From Spinacia oleracea (taxonomy: Eukaryota; Streptophyta; Magnoliopsida; Caryophyllales; Amaranthaceae), in assembly GCF_020520425.1 (NCBI RefSeq), contig NC_079490.1:41610723-41674722 (forward strand): a DNA stretch of 64,000 nucleotides, written 5' to 3'. Below, one piece after another: positions 1 to 12,198 of this stretch. Made by a program: the position numbers and the translations under genes. Each line of letters starts with the position of its first letter. The first letter of the stretch is position 1. The notes under the pieces were generated by a model that worked only from the letters and a program-made list of their open reading frames with translations, was not told where the DNA came from and made no database searches.

Positions 1-1020
1 TCTTATTTTAATCCTTTAGGACTTGTGATCAATCAATCAAGACGTAGTGAAATGACTACCAAGTTCCTTCTCACACAGTGAGATTCCACATCATGCCTAT
101 TAACATGAGGGTTGTGCCCTTGCACGAAAAATCCTAATTCATTTCATATAAAATATTCCCAACTGAACCCTACATGTGCGGTGGCTTACGTGAGCTAACC
201 CTTCACATGTGGTAAAATAAATAGTACAACGTGGTAAGAATAATTGGCTCAAAAGTATGCTAGACATCCCGTACAATAGCATAACATTAAATAATTCATC
301 CCTTGCATGTGAAACAAACCATACATGCATAAATTTTTAACAACATGATTGACAATGAAATCCATACTCATAATAATCCCAACATGCTTGTTCAACCAAT
401 AATTCAATAATTCCAATATAATAATCCACATGATCGTTCACCAAAACAAATATGAATCCATATAATATCATTCACATTAACAACAATCATGTAATGTCTT
501 TGACAAATGGTGTGGTCGCCCTAGACTTGTACGTACCTTGAATACCTAAGTGTAGGGGCCACTTTGCAAAACAAGCACTCACTTAGAAATCACCTCCTAT
601 CATCAAAATAATGAAACTGTAATTATTTCCATGTTCATTAAATTTCCAGCAACTTTATAAAATATTAAACCTTGTTAAAAATTAGAATTCAATCGTTCTT
701 TAATAAAATAATCGCCTCAATTTGCAAAACTAATCCCTAGTATGAAAACATAATTTTTCCGCCCTTAAAATCAATAAAAATCAACACTTTAAGCCTTTAT
801 ATAAATCTGAAAATATAATTGATTGTCATAATTAAATTCATCACCTAATTATGCTAATCAATTGACCCATTAAGTCTAGGTTAAAACCCTAACTTGAAAT
901 TCTCAATAAAACCAATTTAACATCATAAAAATCAAACCTTTATTTAAATAAACAAATCTGAAAATTCATACTTTAATAATTAAAATACGCCTCATGAATC
1001 AAAACATATAAATCCTCAAA
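1..1020 (-). mobile_element. Degraded Tekay-like LTR fragment
   Basis: AT-rich non-coding sequence with the same layout as the minus-strand Tekay LTR at 48677-51607. A 'gtacgtacctt' block at about 529 is followed by a 'ggccactttgcaaa' block near 555. The same pair occurs at about 50031-50065 in the intact LTR, followed in both by AT-rich sequence with short polyA/T stretches. Both ends are missing, so this is a remnant cut by the plastid DNA or its flank. The assignment is by eye and could be wrong at family level. No gene is visible here. Confidence 0.42.
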
Positions 1021-1261
1021 GTACGGTGTTCACTCTAGTTTAAGGAGGCTGAAAAGTTCCACTTTATGAGTAGAGATCATCTCTCTACCCTGGATCTGTT
1101 TCTTTTTCCTTTTCAGACCCGTTACATCAACATAGGATTTGATCCATTAGGCACAGGGGCTATTACCCCTCTACATGCAAGACTATCATGTATCACCAAC
1201 TCCTCATTGAGCTCATCATCAGAATCAAGGTCATTAATTATTGATATATATATATTCTAAC
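1021..1261. other. Unassigned junction sequence
   Basis: A short stretch between the LTR-like remnant and the first recognisable plastid sequence. It contains a pyrimidine-rich run and a small open frame of 64 codons that matches nothing I know. I cannot say whether it is plastid, filler DNA from the joining event, or another repeat. Confidence 0.3.
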
Positions 1262-1270
1262 TATTGTTTG

Positions 1271-1333
1271 TATATTTCTCTTTATCGAGAAATTGGAGAA
1301 GCTATACAAGGATTTTGTCAAGCCTGCTCATAA
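1271..1333 (+). pseudogene. rpoC1: rpoC1 3' end remnant
   Basis: About 20 codons ending in TAA match the C-terminus of the plastid RNA polymerase beta' subunit (YREIGEAIQGFCQACS, stop at 1331-1333). The rest of the gene is absent to the left, so the plastid segment begins inside its last exon. The 1334-1481 spacer also looks plastid. It leads to the rpoC2 start at the expected distance. Confidence 0.75.
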
Positions 1334-1481
1334 AGTACTTAATAATATTTGGCGAATTAGAGTCTTTCAGGTTCAACTAGGATTATCATTTTTGAATTTT
1401 TAGGACAATTAAGATCAAGAAAAGGAAGTTTTCTAATCACTAACTCAATCCCATTCATTGTCGAATCCTACTCAGCAGAAT

Positions 1482-4400
1482 ATGGAGGTACTTATGGCAG
1501 AACGGGACAATTTGGTCTTTCACAATAAAGTGATAGATGGAACTGCCATGAAACGACTTATTAGTAGATTAATAGATCATTTTCGAATGGCATGTACGTC
1601 ACACATCCTAGATCAACTAAAAACTCTGGGTTTCCAGCAAGCCACTGTTACATCCATTTCATTAGGAATTGATGATCTTTTACCAATATAAATACCTTCT
1701 AAAGGATGGCTAGTCCAAGATGTTGAACAACAAAGTTTGATTTTGGAAAAACACCACCATTATGAGAATGTACACGCGGTAGAAAAATTAGGTCAATCCA
1801 TTGAGATATGGTATTCTACAAGTGAATATTTGCGACAAGAAATGAATCCCTATTTTAGGATGACTGACCCTTATAATCCAGTCCATATAATGTCTTTTTC
1901 AGGAGCTAGAGTAAATGTGTCTCAGGTACATCAATTAGTAGGTATGAGAGGATTAATGTCGGATCCACAAGAACAAATGATTGGTTTACCTATTCAAAGC
2001 AATTTACGAGAAGAACTCTCTTTAACAGAATATATAATTTCTTGTTATGGAGCCCGCAAAGGGGTTGTGGATACTGATGTACGAACATCCAATGCTGGAT
2101 ATCTCACGCGCAGGCTTGTCGAAGTAGTTCAACATATTGTTGTGCGTAGAAGAGATTGTGGCACCATTCGAGGTAATTCTGTAAGTCCTGAAAAAAGTAC
2201 GATGCCGGAAAGAATTTTGATCCAAACATTAATTGGTCGTGTATTAGCAGACGATATATATATGGGTTCACGATGCATTGCCACCCGAAATCAAGATATC
2301 GGGGTTGGACTTGTCAATCGATTCATAATGCTTCGAACCCAACTAATATCCATCCGAACTCCTTTTACTTCTAGGAGTGTGTCTTGGATCTGTCGATTAT
2401 GTTATGGCCGGAGTCCTACTCACGGCGGCCTGGTTGAATTGGGAGAAGCTGTAGGTATTATTGCAGGCCAATTCATTGGGGAACCTGGTACTCAACTAAC
2501 ATTAAGAACTTTTCACACGGGCGGAGTATTCACGGGAGGGACTGCAGAACATGTACGAGCCCCTTCTAATGGAAAAATCCAATTCAATGAGGATTTGGTT
2601 CATCCCACACAAACACGTCATGGACACCCTGCCTTTCTATGTTATATCGACTTGTATGTCACTATTCAGAGTGACGATATTCTACATAATGTGAATATTC
2701 CGCCAAAAAGTTTTCTTTTAGTTTAAAATGATCAATATGTTGAATCTGAACAAGTGATTGCTGAAATTCCCGTAGGGACATCCACCTTGAATTTTAAGGA
2801 AAGGGTTCGAACACATATTTATTCTGATTCAGAAAGAGAAATGCACTGGAGTACTGATGTGTACCATGCACCCGAATTTACATGTGGTAATGTTCATCTC
2901 TTACCAAAAACAAGTCATTTATGGGTATTATCAGGAAAGCCGTACAGATCGAGTGTAGTCCCTTTTTCTCTCTCCAAGGATCAAGATCAAATGAACACTC
3001 ATTCTCTTTCTTTCGAACAAATATATATTTCTAACCCCTCAGTCACTAACGATCAAGTAAAAGATAAATTATCGGACCCTTTTAGTAAAAAAGAAGATAA
3101 GATTACGGATTATTCAGAGCTTAATCGAATAGGTCATTCTAATCTCATATATCCTGCAAAAAATTTGGATGTATTGGCAAACAAACGAAGAAATAGATTT
3201 ATTATTCCATTTCAAGGAAGTCCAGAACGAAAAAAAGAATTAATGTCCCTTTCCAGTATCTTGATTGAAATACCCATAAATGGTATTTTCCGTAAAAATA
3301 GTATTTTTGCTTATTTCGATGATCCTCGATACCGGAGAAAGAGTTTGGGAATTACAAAATATGGGACTATAGAGATGCATTCAATCGTTAAAAAAGGGGA
3401 TTTGATTGAATATCGAGGAGTCAAAGAATTTCGACCAAAATACCAAATGAAAGTCGATCGGTTTTTTTCATTCCTGAAGAAGTTCATATCTTAGCCGGAT
3501 CTTCGTCCATAATAGTACGCAACAATAGTATCATTGGAGTAGATACGTAGATCACTTTAAATACAAGAAGCCGAATAGGCGGAGTGGTCCGAGTGGAGAG
3601 GAAAAAAAAAGATTGAACTTACCATTTTTTTGGGAGATATCCATTTTCCTGGGGAGATAGATAAGATATCCCGACACAGTGGCATTTTGATACCACCAAG
3701 CAGGAAAAATTTCAAGGACTCCAAAAATTTTAAAAAATGGATCTATGTCCAACGGATCACCCCTACTAAGAAAAAATATTTTGTTTTGGTTCGGCCGGTA
3801 GTCCCATATGAAATTTAGCAACACTTTTCCCTCGGGATTTGTTGCAGGAAAGGGATAATGTGCAACTTCGAGTTGTCAATTATATCATTTATGGAAATGG
3901 TAAAGTCACTCAAGGAATTTCTGACACAAGTATTCAATTAGTACGTACTTGTTTAGTATTGAATTGGAATCAAGATAAAAAAGGTTCTTCTATCGAAGAG
4001 GCCCGCGGTTCCTTTGTTGAAGTAAGAACAAATGGTATGGTTCAAGATTTCTTAACGGTCAATTCAGTGAAATCCGCTATTTCATATATCAGTAAAAGAA
4101 ATGATCCATCATCCGAAAAAAAGGAGGGATCGGATCATACCAATATGAATCCATTTTATTCCATTTATATTTATTCAAAGACAAAACTTCAAAAATCATT
4201 TAACCAAAACCAAGTCATTGTCCGTGTGTTGTTGGGTATAAACAAAGAATGTCAATTTTTTTTTATTTTGTCATCATCCAATTGTTTTCGAATAGGTCCA
4301 TTCAAGGGTGTCAAATATCCCAAAGAATTAAATAAAAAATATTTGGTCCTTTAGGAACAACCCTTCAAATTGCTATTTTTTTTTCATTTTACTATTTAAT

Positions 4401-5520
4401 AACTCATAATCAGATCTTGGTAACTAATTATTTGCAACTTGACAATTTAAAACAAACCTTTTAACCATTTAAATTTCAATATTATTTAATGGATTAAAAT
4501 GGAAGAATTTATAATCCCGATCCATGCAATAACATAATTTTTAATCCATTCAAGTTGAATTGGTATTTGTGAAGAGACATCCACAAAGATTGATATTGGA
4601 CAATTTTTTTGTGAAAGTGTATGTGTAACTAAAAAAGGAACGCACCTAAAATCGTGTCAAGTTCTAATTGTTCAAATTGACTCCGGGAGCAACACTTCAT
4701 GGTCATTATGGAGAAATCATTTATGAAGGGGATACATTAGTTACATTTATATATGAAAAATCGAGGTCTGGTGACATAACCCAAGGTCTTCCAAACGTGG
4801 AACAAGTCTTAGAAGCTCGTTCGATTGATTAAATATCCATGAATCTAGAAAAGAGGATTGATAGTTGGAACGAACGTATAACAAGAATTCTTGGAAGTCC
4901 TTGAGGATTCTTGATTGGAGCTGAGCTAACTATAGCGCAAAGTGGTATTTCTTTGGTTAACAAGATCCAAAAGGTTTATCGATCACAAGGGTGCAGATCC
5001 ATAATAGACATATAGAAATTATTGTACGTCAAATAACATCAAAAGTCTTGGTTTCAGAAGATGGAATGTCTAATGTTTTTTTGCACGAAGAACTAATTGG
5101 ATTGTTTCGAGCGGAACGAACGGGACGCGCTTTGGAAGAAGCGATATGTTACTGCGCTACCTTATTGGGAATAAAGAGAGAATCTCTGAATACTCAAAGT
5201 TTTATCTCCGAAGCGAGTTTTCAAGAAACTGCTCGAGTTTTAGCAAAAGTAGCTCTACGGGGCGGTATTGATTGGTTGAAAGGACTAAAAGAAAATGTTG
5301 TTCTGGGGGGATGATACCTGTTGGTACCTGATTCAAAGGATTCATACACCAACCAAGTCAACATAAGGACATTCCTTTGAAAACAAAAAAACAGAATCTA
5401 TTCGAGGGAGAAATGGGAGATATTTTGTTTTACCACAGAGAACTATTTGAGTCTTGTCTTTCAAAGAATTAAAGAATTTCTGTAATAGATCAAAACAACA
5501 GTAATTTTTGGGGTTTATAT
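1482..5520 (+). pseudogene. rpoC2: rpoC2 pseudogene (plastid RNA polymerase beta'' subunit)
   Basis: In the plastid this gene encodes the beta'' subunit of the bacterial-type RNA polymerase. The copy starts at ATG 1482 and reads through conserved blocks: [12 protein letters not shown] near 1550, the GARKGVVDT region near 2050, and the RTFHTGG region near 2505. The C-terminal [11 protein letters not shown] region lies near 5000 and ENVVLGG near 5300. The frame breaks at least five times: TAA at 1689, TAA at 2724, stop at 3492, stop at 4352, and several lesions in 4355-4990. The last codons near 5500 are altered. Length is close to a normal gene, so decay is by point changes and small indels, not by large loss. 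It cannot make a full protein. Confidence 0.93.
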
Positions 5521-5747
5521 AGAAGATATTCATCTTTTTTATCTTTTACGTATTTGTTATGGTTATTTAATTTAGTAATAAAATAAAGAAATTAAATAAC
5601 CATAACAAATAGTAAGGAATTAATGGTTTTGGTTGTATATCAATGGCAATCCAAGGTAGAAAAGAAGGTTCCATTGGAACAAAATTTTTTTCCAGAATAC
5701 CTCATCTCTTTAATAATATTAAAAAAAAGAATAAAGTGTGGGGAGAA

Positions 5748-6457
5748 ATGAAAAGAAGATATTGGAACATCAATTTGGAAGAGATGATGGAAGCGGGAGT
5801 TCATTTTGGTCACGGTACTCAAAAATGGAATCCTCGAATGTCGCCTTACATCTCTGCAAAATGTAAAGGTATTCATATTATAATTCTTACTAGAACTGCT
5901 CTTTTTTATCAGAGGCTTGTGATTTAGTTTTTGATGCATCAAGTAGAGGAAAACAATTTTTAATTGTTGGGGCACAAAATAAAGAAGCTGATTCAGTAGC
6001 ACGGGCTGCAATAATGGCTCGTTGTCATTATGTTAATAAAAAGTGGCTTGGGGGTATGTTAACGAATTGGTCCACGAAAGAAACGAGACTTCATAAATTC
6101 AGGGACTTGAGAATGGAACAAACGGCAGGGAGACTCGCTCGTCTTCCAAAGAGAGATGATGCGGTGGTGAAGAGACAATTATCTCACTTGCAAACATATT
6201 TGGGTGGGATCAAATATATGACAGGGTTACCGGATATTTTAATCGTCGTTGATAAACAGGAAGAATATACGACCCTTCGAGAATGTATTACTTTGGGAAT
6301 TCCAATTATTTGTTTAATCGATACAGATTGTAACCCGGATCTCGCAGATATTTCGATTCCGGCAAATGATGACGCTATAGCTTCAATTCGATTAATTCTT
6401 ACCAAATTATTATTTACAATTTGTGAAGGCCTCTCTAGCTATATAAGAAATCCTTGA
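5748..6457 (+). pseudogene. rps2: rps2 pseudogene (plastid ribosomal protein S2)
   Basis: Encodes plastid small-subunit protein S2 in the organelle. The conserved N-terminus [20 protein letters not shown] starts at 5748 and the C-terminus SYIRNP ends at TGA 6455-6457. A frameshift near 5900-5930 splits the reading frame; it resumes at 6014 as [18 protein letters not shown]. An in-frame ATG at 5643 would extend it by 35 codons, but that stretch is probably spacer. Several missense changes are visible compared with the usual plant sequence. Non-functional. Confidence 0.92.
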
Positions 6458-6660
6458 TTCATAATAAAATCAAAAATTGACTTCCTAAACTCTCTATCGG
6501 TTACTAGATTTTGAATCTCAAAAACTAGTTCAAAATAACAGGGGATATTATGTAATTAATCAGTATCCGAAATAGAAAATTTTAATTGTAGTAGACAAGT
6601 CGAGAAAGAGCTGATTGAATCAAAATAATTTTTTAAGTTACATTTGTGTAAGAGGACAAT

Positions 6661-7405
6661 ATGAATGTTCTATCATATTCAATCAACCCGGTAAAGGGGT
6701 TATATGCTATATCGGGTGTGGAAGTAGGTCAACATTTTCATTGGCAAATAGGAGGTTTCCAAATCCATGGCCAGGTCCTTATAACTTCTTGGGTTGTAAT
6801 TGAAATCTTATTAGGTTCAGCTGCTATAGCTGTTCGGAGTCCACAAACAATTCCGTTGGTGGTCAATTTTTTTTTAAAATATGTCCTTGAATTCATCCGA
6901 GACTTGAGCAAAACTCAAATTGACGAAGAATATCGCCCGTGGGTTCCCTTTATTGGGACTATGTTTCTATTTATTTTTGTTTCTAATTGGTTAGGGGCTC
7001 TTTTACCTTGGAAAATCATACAGTTACCTCATGGGGAGTTAGCCGCACCCACGAACGATATAAATACTACTGTTGCTTTAGCTTTACTCACGTCAGTAGA
7101 CTATTTCTATGCAGGTCTTACAAAAACAACGATTAGGTTATTTTGGTAAATACATTCAACCAACTCCAATTCTTTTACCCATTAACATCATAGAAGATTT
7201 CACAAAACCACTATCACTTAGTTTTCGAATTTTCGGAAATATATTAGCGGATGAATTAGTAGTTGTTGTTCTTGTTTCTTCAGTACCTTTAGTGGTTCCT
7301 ATACCTTTCATGTTTCTTGGATTATTTAGAAGTGGTTTTCAGGCTCTTATTTTTTCAACTTTAGCCGCAGCTTATATAGGCGAATCCCTGGTACGTCATC
7401 ATTGA
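6661..7405 (+). pseudogene. atpI: atpI pseudogene (plastid ATP synthase subunit a)
   Basis: Subunit a (CF0-IV) of the thylakoid ATP synthase, a multi-pass membrane protein. It reads from [19 protein letters not shown] at 6661 and stops at TGA 7403-7405. A frameshift at about 7125-7145 (the AGLTK region) joins two frames. The membrane segments and the conserved region around [19 protein letters not shown] near 7215 are recognisable. In the second half the conserved [11 protein letters not shown] is kept while the last residues are altered. Not translatable as one protein. Confidence 0.93.
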
Positions 7406-8041
7406 TTTGTCTTAGGAAGAGTTTATCTCCTAGTTTAGATATATGTGTATGTGTGTCTCAAGATACTCTATAAAGATAATCTATTTAAATCATATAAATA
7501 TCCAAATACATACAGTCTAGCGGTAATAGAAAAAACGATATTCGAGAAGTGTAAAAAATAGTCAAGAGGGGATACCCCTGTTATATGGAATCTAATGACT
7601 ATAAGCTAATTCTTGCAGATTCGATGTTTCGAAGAATGTTCAAAATTCGATTGAATTTCAAGTATAATAGGCGGTTTACGTTATGTAAGAAGCCTATGTA
7701 TATTTTATATTAGATATTGACAAGTAATTATATATGAAAGAATATTTAATTTGCCCTACTTGAATTTGGAAAGAGACACCAACCGACGAAGTCCTTTCCT
7801 ATTCATTCATGACTGCGAATTGAATGGATAAATAGACAAAATATAAAAAAAAGGTCGAAGAATTATTAGAAAAAGAAAAAGAAAATGGAAAAACTCAAGT
7901 TGTATTGATTCAGAAAGACTCAACAATATAGGAACTAAAAAAATCAAGTCTTTCTAATTATTGAATGATACTAATTATTATTTTAGCTGGATAAATATTT
8001 GCAATGGAATAATTAAGTCATAATACATTGGTTGATTGTAT
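7406..8041 (+). other. Plastid atpI-atpH spacer, left part
   Basis: AT-rich non-coding sequence in the place of the plastid atpI-atpH intergenic region. It ends with the 5-bp target site TGTAT (8037-8041), which is repeated at the other side of the solo LTR. No gene is seen. The spacer continues at 10158. Confidence 0.75.
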
Positions 8042-8605
8042 CCGTAGACACCTCATTTGTGTCTCCCCTCTGGGATGATGACGATACCATTATCCTTACT
8101 AGGCGGTTGGAGCAACTCCGTACGGAAATCCCAATTGCTAAGAACATCTCCAAAATTCAAGATCCAAAATCCAATCCCCGAGGTCGTTCCCCTCCCGGAA
8201 CTCGGTACAAAATACAATTCTCAAAAACCAATTTCAAAATCCAAGTACAATCTCATCTAGTAGACTATTTCATTGGTTTTAATAAGTCTTTTCCACTCAA
8301 AATCATATAAGACATGTCAAATTCGGGCACCGACCCACAAAACCGAGACAGCCGGGCCCCGTCCCGTACAACCGGAATTCAAAACCCGAAACGGCTTGTT
8401 TTTAGACGCAAAATCAAGTCTTAATCTCCAAGAAAACACTACGTGCCAAGCATCGTACTATTCGTACGAAGGTACATCAATACAAGACAAATCAAGGACG
8501 GAGCCCGCGTCCTTGTTTTGGCAGCACTCATGCCACGTCACTAGCGCCGAGCGCTGGTTTGGCGTGCTGTGCTGGCAATGGCTGGCGTTTTCCAACCATT
8601 TTTCC

Positions 8606-8613
8606 TATAAAAA
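8606..8613 (+). promoter_or_regulatory. Probable TATA box of the solo LTR
   Basis: TATAAAAA at this position is followed by a C/A-rich stretch. The sister LTR has a comparable CTATTTAAG at about 23518. Both lie roughly 560-570 bp into the LTR, so this is the likely U3/R promoter. Position alone supports it. Confidence 0.5.
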
Positions 8614-9229
8614 CCCCCTAATTTCCAGCATTTGGGGAGGCAGATTCAATATACAACGTCGTAATACAAAAATTACGCCTCAAAATACAAATCAAAAATC
8701 CTTCAAAAAACACATACAAACTTCAAGTTCTAAGAAATTTGGAGCTCTAAAAGGAATTCTTGTGTAAATCTAAATAGGTAATTCCGAATCCCACCATATT
8801 CAATCATGTTTCTTTGATTTTCCTATTTCAAAAATGATTAGCAAGTTGGCATTTTTACTACTAAAGATGTCACTTGCAACAATCATACATCTTTTCAAAA
8901 TCCAAACTTTTCAAAATACAAAAATGCAAACTTTCAAGATCCAAGGATGTTCAAAGTTGTTTGCAATCACTTCTTTGAACTAGAATCACTTTCAAGTATG
9001 GAGTAATCAAAGATGACACCTTTCTAGCTTTTAAAGGTTTAGTCTTTTGAGATTCAAGACTCCATTTTTCAATATACAAGTACAAGTTTTCAAATTTCAA
9101 GATCCCACAATGTTTAGGGTTTCTCATGACTACTTCCCTAAACTAGGATCCTTTCAAAATAAGAGCACATCAAAGATCTAACCTTTTCAACATTAAAAGG
9201 CCCGATCTTTGAGATTCAAGTCTTTTAAG

Positions 9230-9600
9230 TTTCAATATTTCAAGTACAAGTTCAATATTTCAAGTTCAAGTTCAATTATTTCAAGTTCAATATTTCAAGA
9301 TTCAAACTACCAAGTTCAAGATCTATATGAAAAATCTAGGATACTTTGGGATTAGCAACTTCTCCCAAGTTGAGATTTTTGGCTTTGAATTCGTGTCGGG
9401 CGCACTTATTTTTAAGGAGTCGCTTGGCGTTCGAATCTCATGTGCCCAAGTACAAATTTGAATATCGCAATTTCAATTATGCACCTTTCAATATTGCAAT
9501 TTCAATTATGCACCTTTCAATTCCGCAATTTCAATATCGCACTTACAATTCCGCAATTTCAATATCGCACTTTCAATTCCGCATTTCAATTCCGCATCTT
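9230..9600 (+). repeat. Low-complexity TTCAA/TTTCAAT-rich tract in the LTR
   Basis: Short repeated words such as 'caagttcaa', 'tatttcaag' and 'tttcaatatcgca' occur many times in a row. The sister LTR has an equivalent tract at about 24165-24450. Small open frames here are by-products of the repetition and not genes. Confidence 0.7.
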
Positions 9601-10168
9601 TACTTGCCTAGTCCTTCTAGGCAATGTGGACCTACTCCCTAATCCGTCTCTAGGGGGTCATGTATTTACTAATTCCGCACTTATTTGCAATTGTGATGTT
9701 TCTTTATTTGCTTTATTGCTTTCATCACCGCACATGCTAAATACAACAAAATGCAAGGTTACATCACGCTTAACAAAGATAATTTCTTAGACAAACCGAT
9801 CTTAGGTTCCCTTAAATTACCTTTAAAGCGAAGTGACCACCATACAAAGTAGAGATTCTATTTGCTCTAAATTCAAACCCACATAGTCCAAACTAGGGTA
9901 TTTTCGAAAATGCTATGTCACGTACTCGAATAATTTCTAAAGCTCGCGGAATAAGCATCTCTTTCCCGTGCCCGGATCTCACCCATCTGTTTAGAAGATT
10001 CAAGTCTTATCCTAATAGAGCCATTTGCGGTCTTTCCAAACAAGACCCTAAATAATGTTTGGTGGTGACTCCTTCGAGGTAAAAAAATACAATGGTTTCT
10101 AAAAACCGCCCCCTTGTAGGGAATTGCAATACATACGCAAAAAAAATCACCCCCTACTGTATCATTAA

Positions 10169-10447
<279 letters not shown>

Positions 10448-10840
10448 TCCGAAAAGGAAAAGAAATAGGAGAAATACATATTTCTTTTATAGTCTTGAAC
10501 TTGCATGTTGCTTTTTCACATTTATAAGAAAATGTCGCTCCTACACAATTACTAATTCGTTGAGAAAATAATACACGGAAATGACTTAATTTGAGGATGA
10601 AGAATTCGTGTTACCCACTCGATTTCTTCTTTCCTCCTCCTTTTTAGTCCGAAGGAGAAGTGTTGAAACAAAAAGAGTATTTCGAAATTCACATGAAACC
10701 TAGTACCTAATTAGTAATTCTATAAATCCAATAAGTATTATTCTTATTGCAAATCTCAATAAAAAAATATCATTTAGAAGTAGGATACAATTGAAATAAT
10801 ACAACGATTTTTTTGTTTATCTATAAGAGAAGATCATACG
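10448..10840 (+). other. Plastid atpH-atpF spacer
   Basis: AT-rich intergenic sequence of the size expected between these plastid genes. No additional feature is seen. Confidence 0.7.
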
Positions 10841-12134
10841 AAAATGTAACCGATTCTTTCGTTTTCTTGGGTCACTGGCCATCCGCCGGGAGTTTCAGGT
10901 TTAATACCGATATTTTAGCAACAAATCTAATAAATATCAGTGTAGTGCTTGGTGTATTAATCATTTTTGGAAAGGGAGTGTGTGCGGGTTGTTTATTTCA
11001 AAAAAAGGTTGGATTCAACCAACTGTACCGCTTTTTTTAATTGGGGCGAAAGGTGCATGATTTCAGGAATGACTTCAGAAATTAATAATAAAGAAATCAT
11101 ATGTAAGAACTAGAGCATTTCATGATTTGTTGGTAAGTATACTTTGATTCTCTATCAACCAATAATGTGGGACCATTACCATAACATGGTTAAAACTTCA
11201 ATTGTTTGAAGTCTGGGCACAGCAGGGTATTCTTTCTACCACCATATTAATACTTAAATATACCTAATACCGAGGGTAAAATTAAATAAAGAAACGTAGT
11301 TACAAATTTTTCGATATATAACACTCATGTCGATAAAATTGTTGGAATTTCTTATTTATTGTTATAGGAAAAATGTTTCGGCTTTTTTTTATTAAGTAAA
11401 TAAATGCCAAAGGCTGAGTCGATGACCTACGTACAAAATAAGATACATTTTTGGATTTGAATGAAAAAAAAACAACTTTGCTGACAATTACTTATATATT
11501 TTTTTCGTTTGGGTCAGAAGAGTTCTCCGAATATTCTAGTCTTGATTAGTGATGGGTTTCCATTTTTTTTCGACTATGAACAGAGAAGAGAGGATATGTT
11601 CATTACATTCAAAAAAGATATGGAAATTTGACATAAAAAATTGAAGTAATTGAGCGTGAGAGCCAAATGAATTGAAAAATTCACGTTTGGTTCGGGAAGG
11701 GATCATGAATGTTTTGAAATGCATTAAGTGATTTATTAGATAATCGAAAACAGAGGATCTTGAATACTATTTGAAATTCAGAAGAACTACGCGGAAAGGC
11801 CATTGAACAACTGGAAAAAGCCCGGGCTCGCTTAAAGAAAGTCGAAATGGACGAGGATCAGTTTCTAGTGAATGGATATTCTGAAATAGGACGAGAAAAG
11901 AGGAATTTGATTAATTCAACTTATAAAACTTTAGAACAATTTGAAAATTACAAAAATGAAACCATTCAGTTTGAACAACAAAAAGCGATTAGTCAAGTCC
12001 GGCAGCGGGTTTTCCAACAAGCCTTACAAGGAGCTCTAGGAAATCTGAACAGTTGTTTGAACAATGAGTTACATTTACGGACCATCAATGCTAATATTGG
12101 CATGTTTGCTGCGATGAACGAAATAACTGATTAG
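10841..12134 (+). pseudogene. atpF: atpF pseudogene with group II intron (plastid ATP synthase subunit b)
   Basis: Exon 1 (about 10841-10980) encodes [20 protein letters not shown] and onward. A base is missing just after the start region, so the start codon is out of frame. The intron begins at a GTGTGCGG 5' end typical of group II introns. Exon 2 starts near 11723 with LSDLLDNRKQRILNT and continues through the coiled-coil region [14 protein letters not shown] to EITD and TAG at 12132-12134. A small change near 11772-11778 also breaks the frame. Subunit b is the peripheral stalk of the ATP synthase. Pseudogene by frame damage. Confidence 0.9.
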
Positions 12135-12198
12135 TCCTTCTATTTAATTGTAGGTATTATTTTTTTGTTTCAAAAAAAAAAGAATTTAAGAAAGACTC

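Larger units (their letters stand above)
8042..10157 (+). mobile_element. Solo LTR of Tat-family element I, inserted in the NUPT
   Basis: A 2116-bp sequence that matches the LTR at 22948-24965. They share the GTAGACACCT start, the 'gggatgatgacgatac' block, and the GGGCCCCGTCCCGTA block near 8353. Both also have the CGCACTTATT block (9399 and 24278) and the 'ggtctttccaaac' block near the end. It is flanked by a perfect 5-bp duplication TGTAT (8037-8041 and 10158-10162). No internal element sequence is present, so it arose by LTR-LTR recombination. The first two bases read CC instead of the expected TG. Removing it restores a continuous plastid spacer. Confidence 0.88.

Noticed and set aside
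9346..9790. Long open frames in the solo LTR
   Set aside because: They come from repeats of TTTCAAT-type words and have no protein character; the sister LTR does not keep the same frame.
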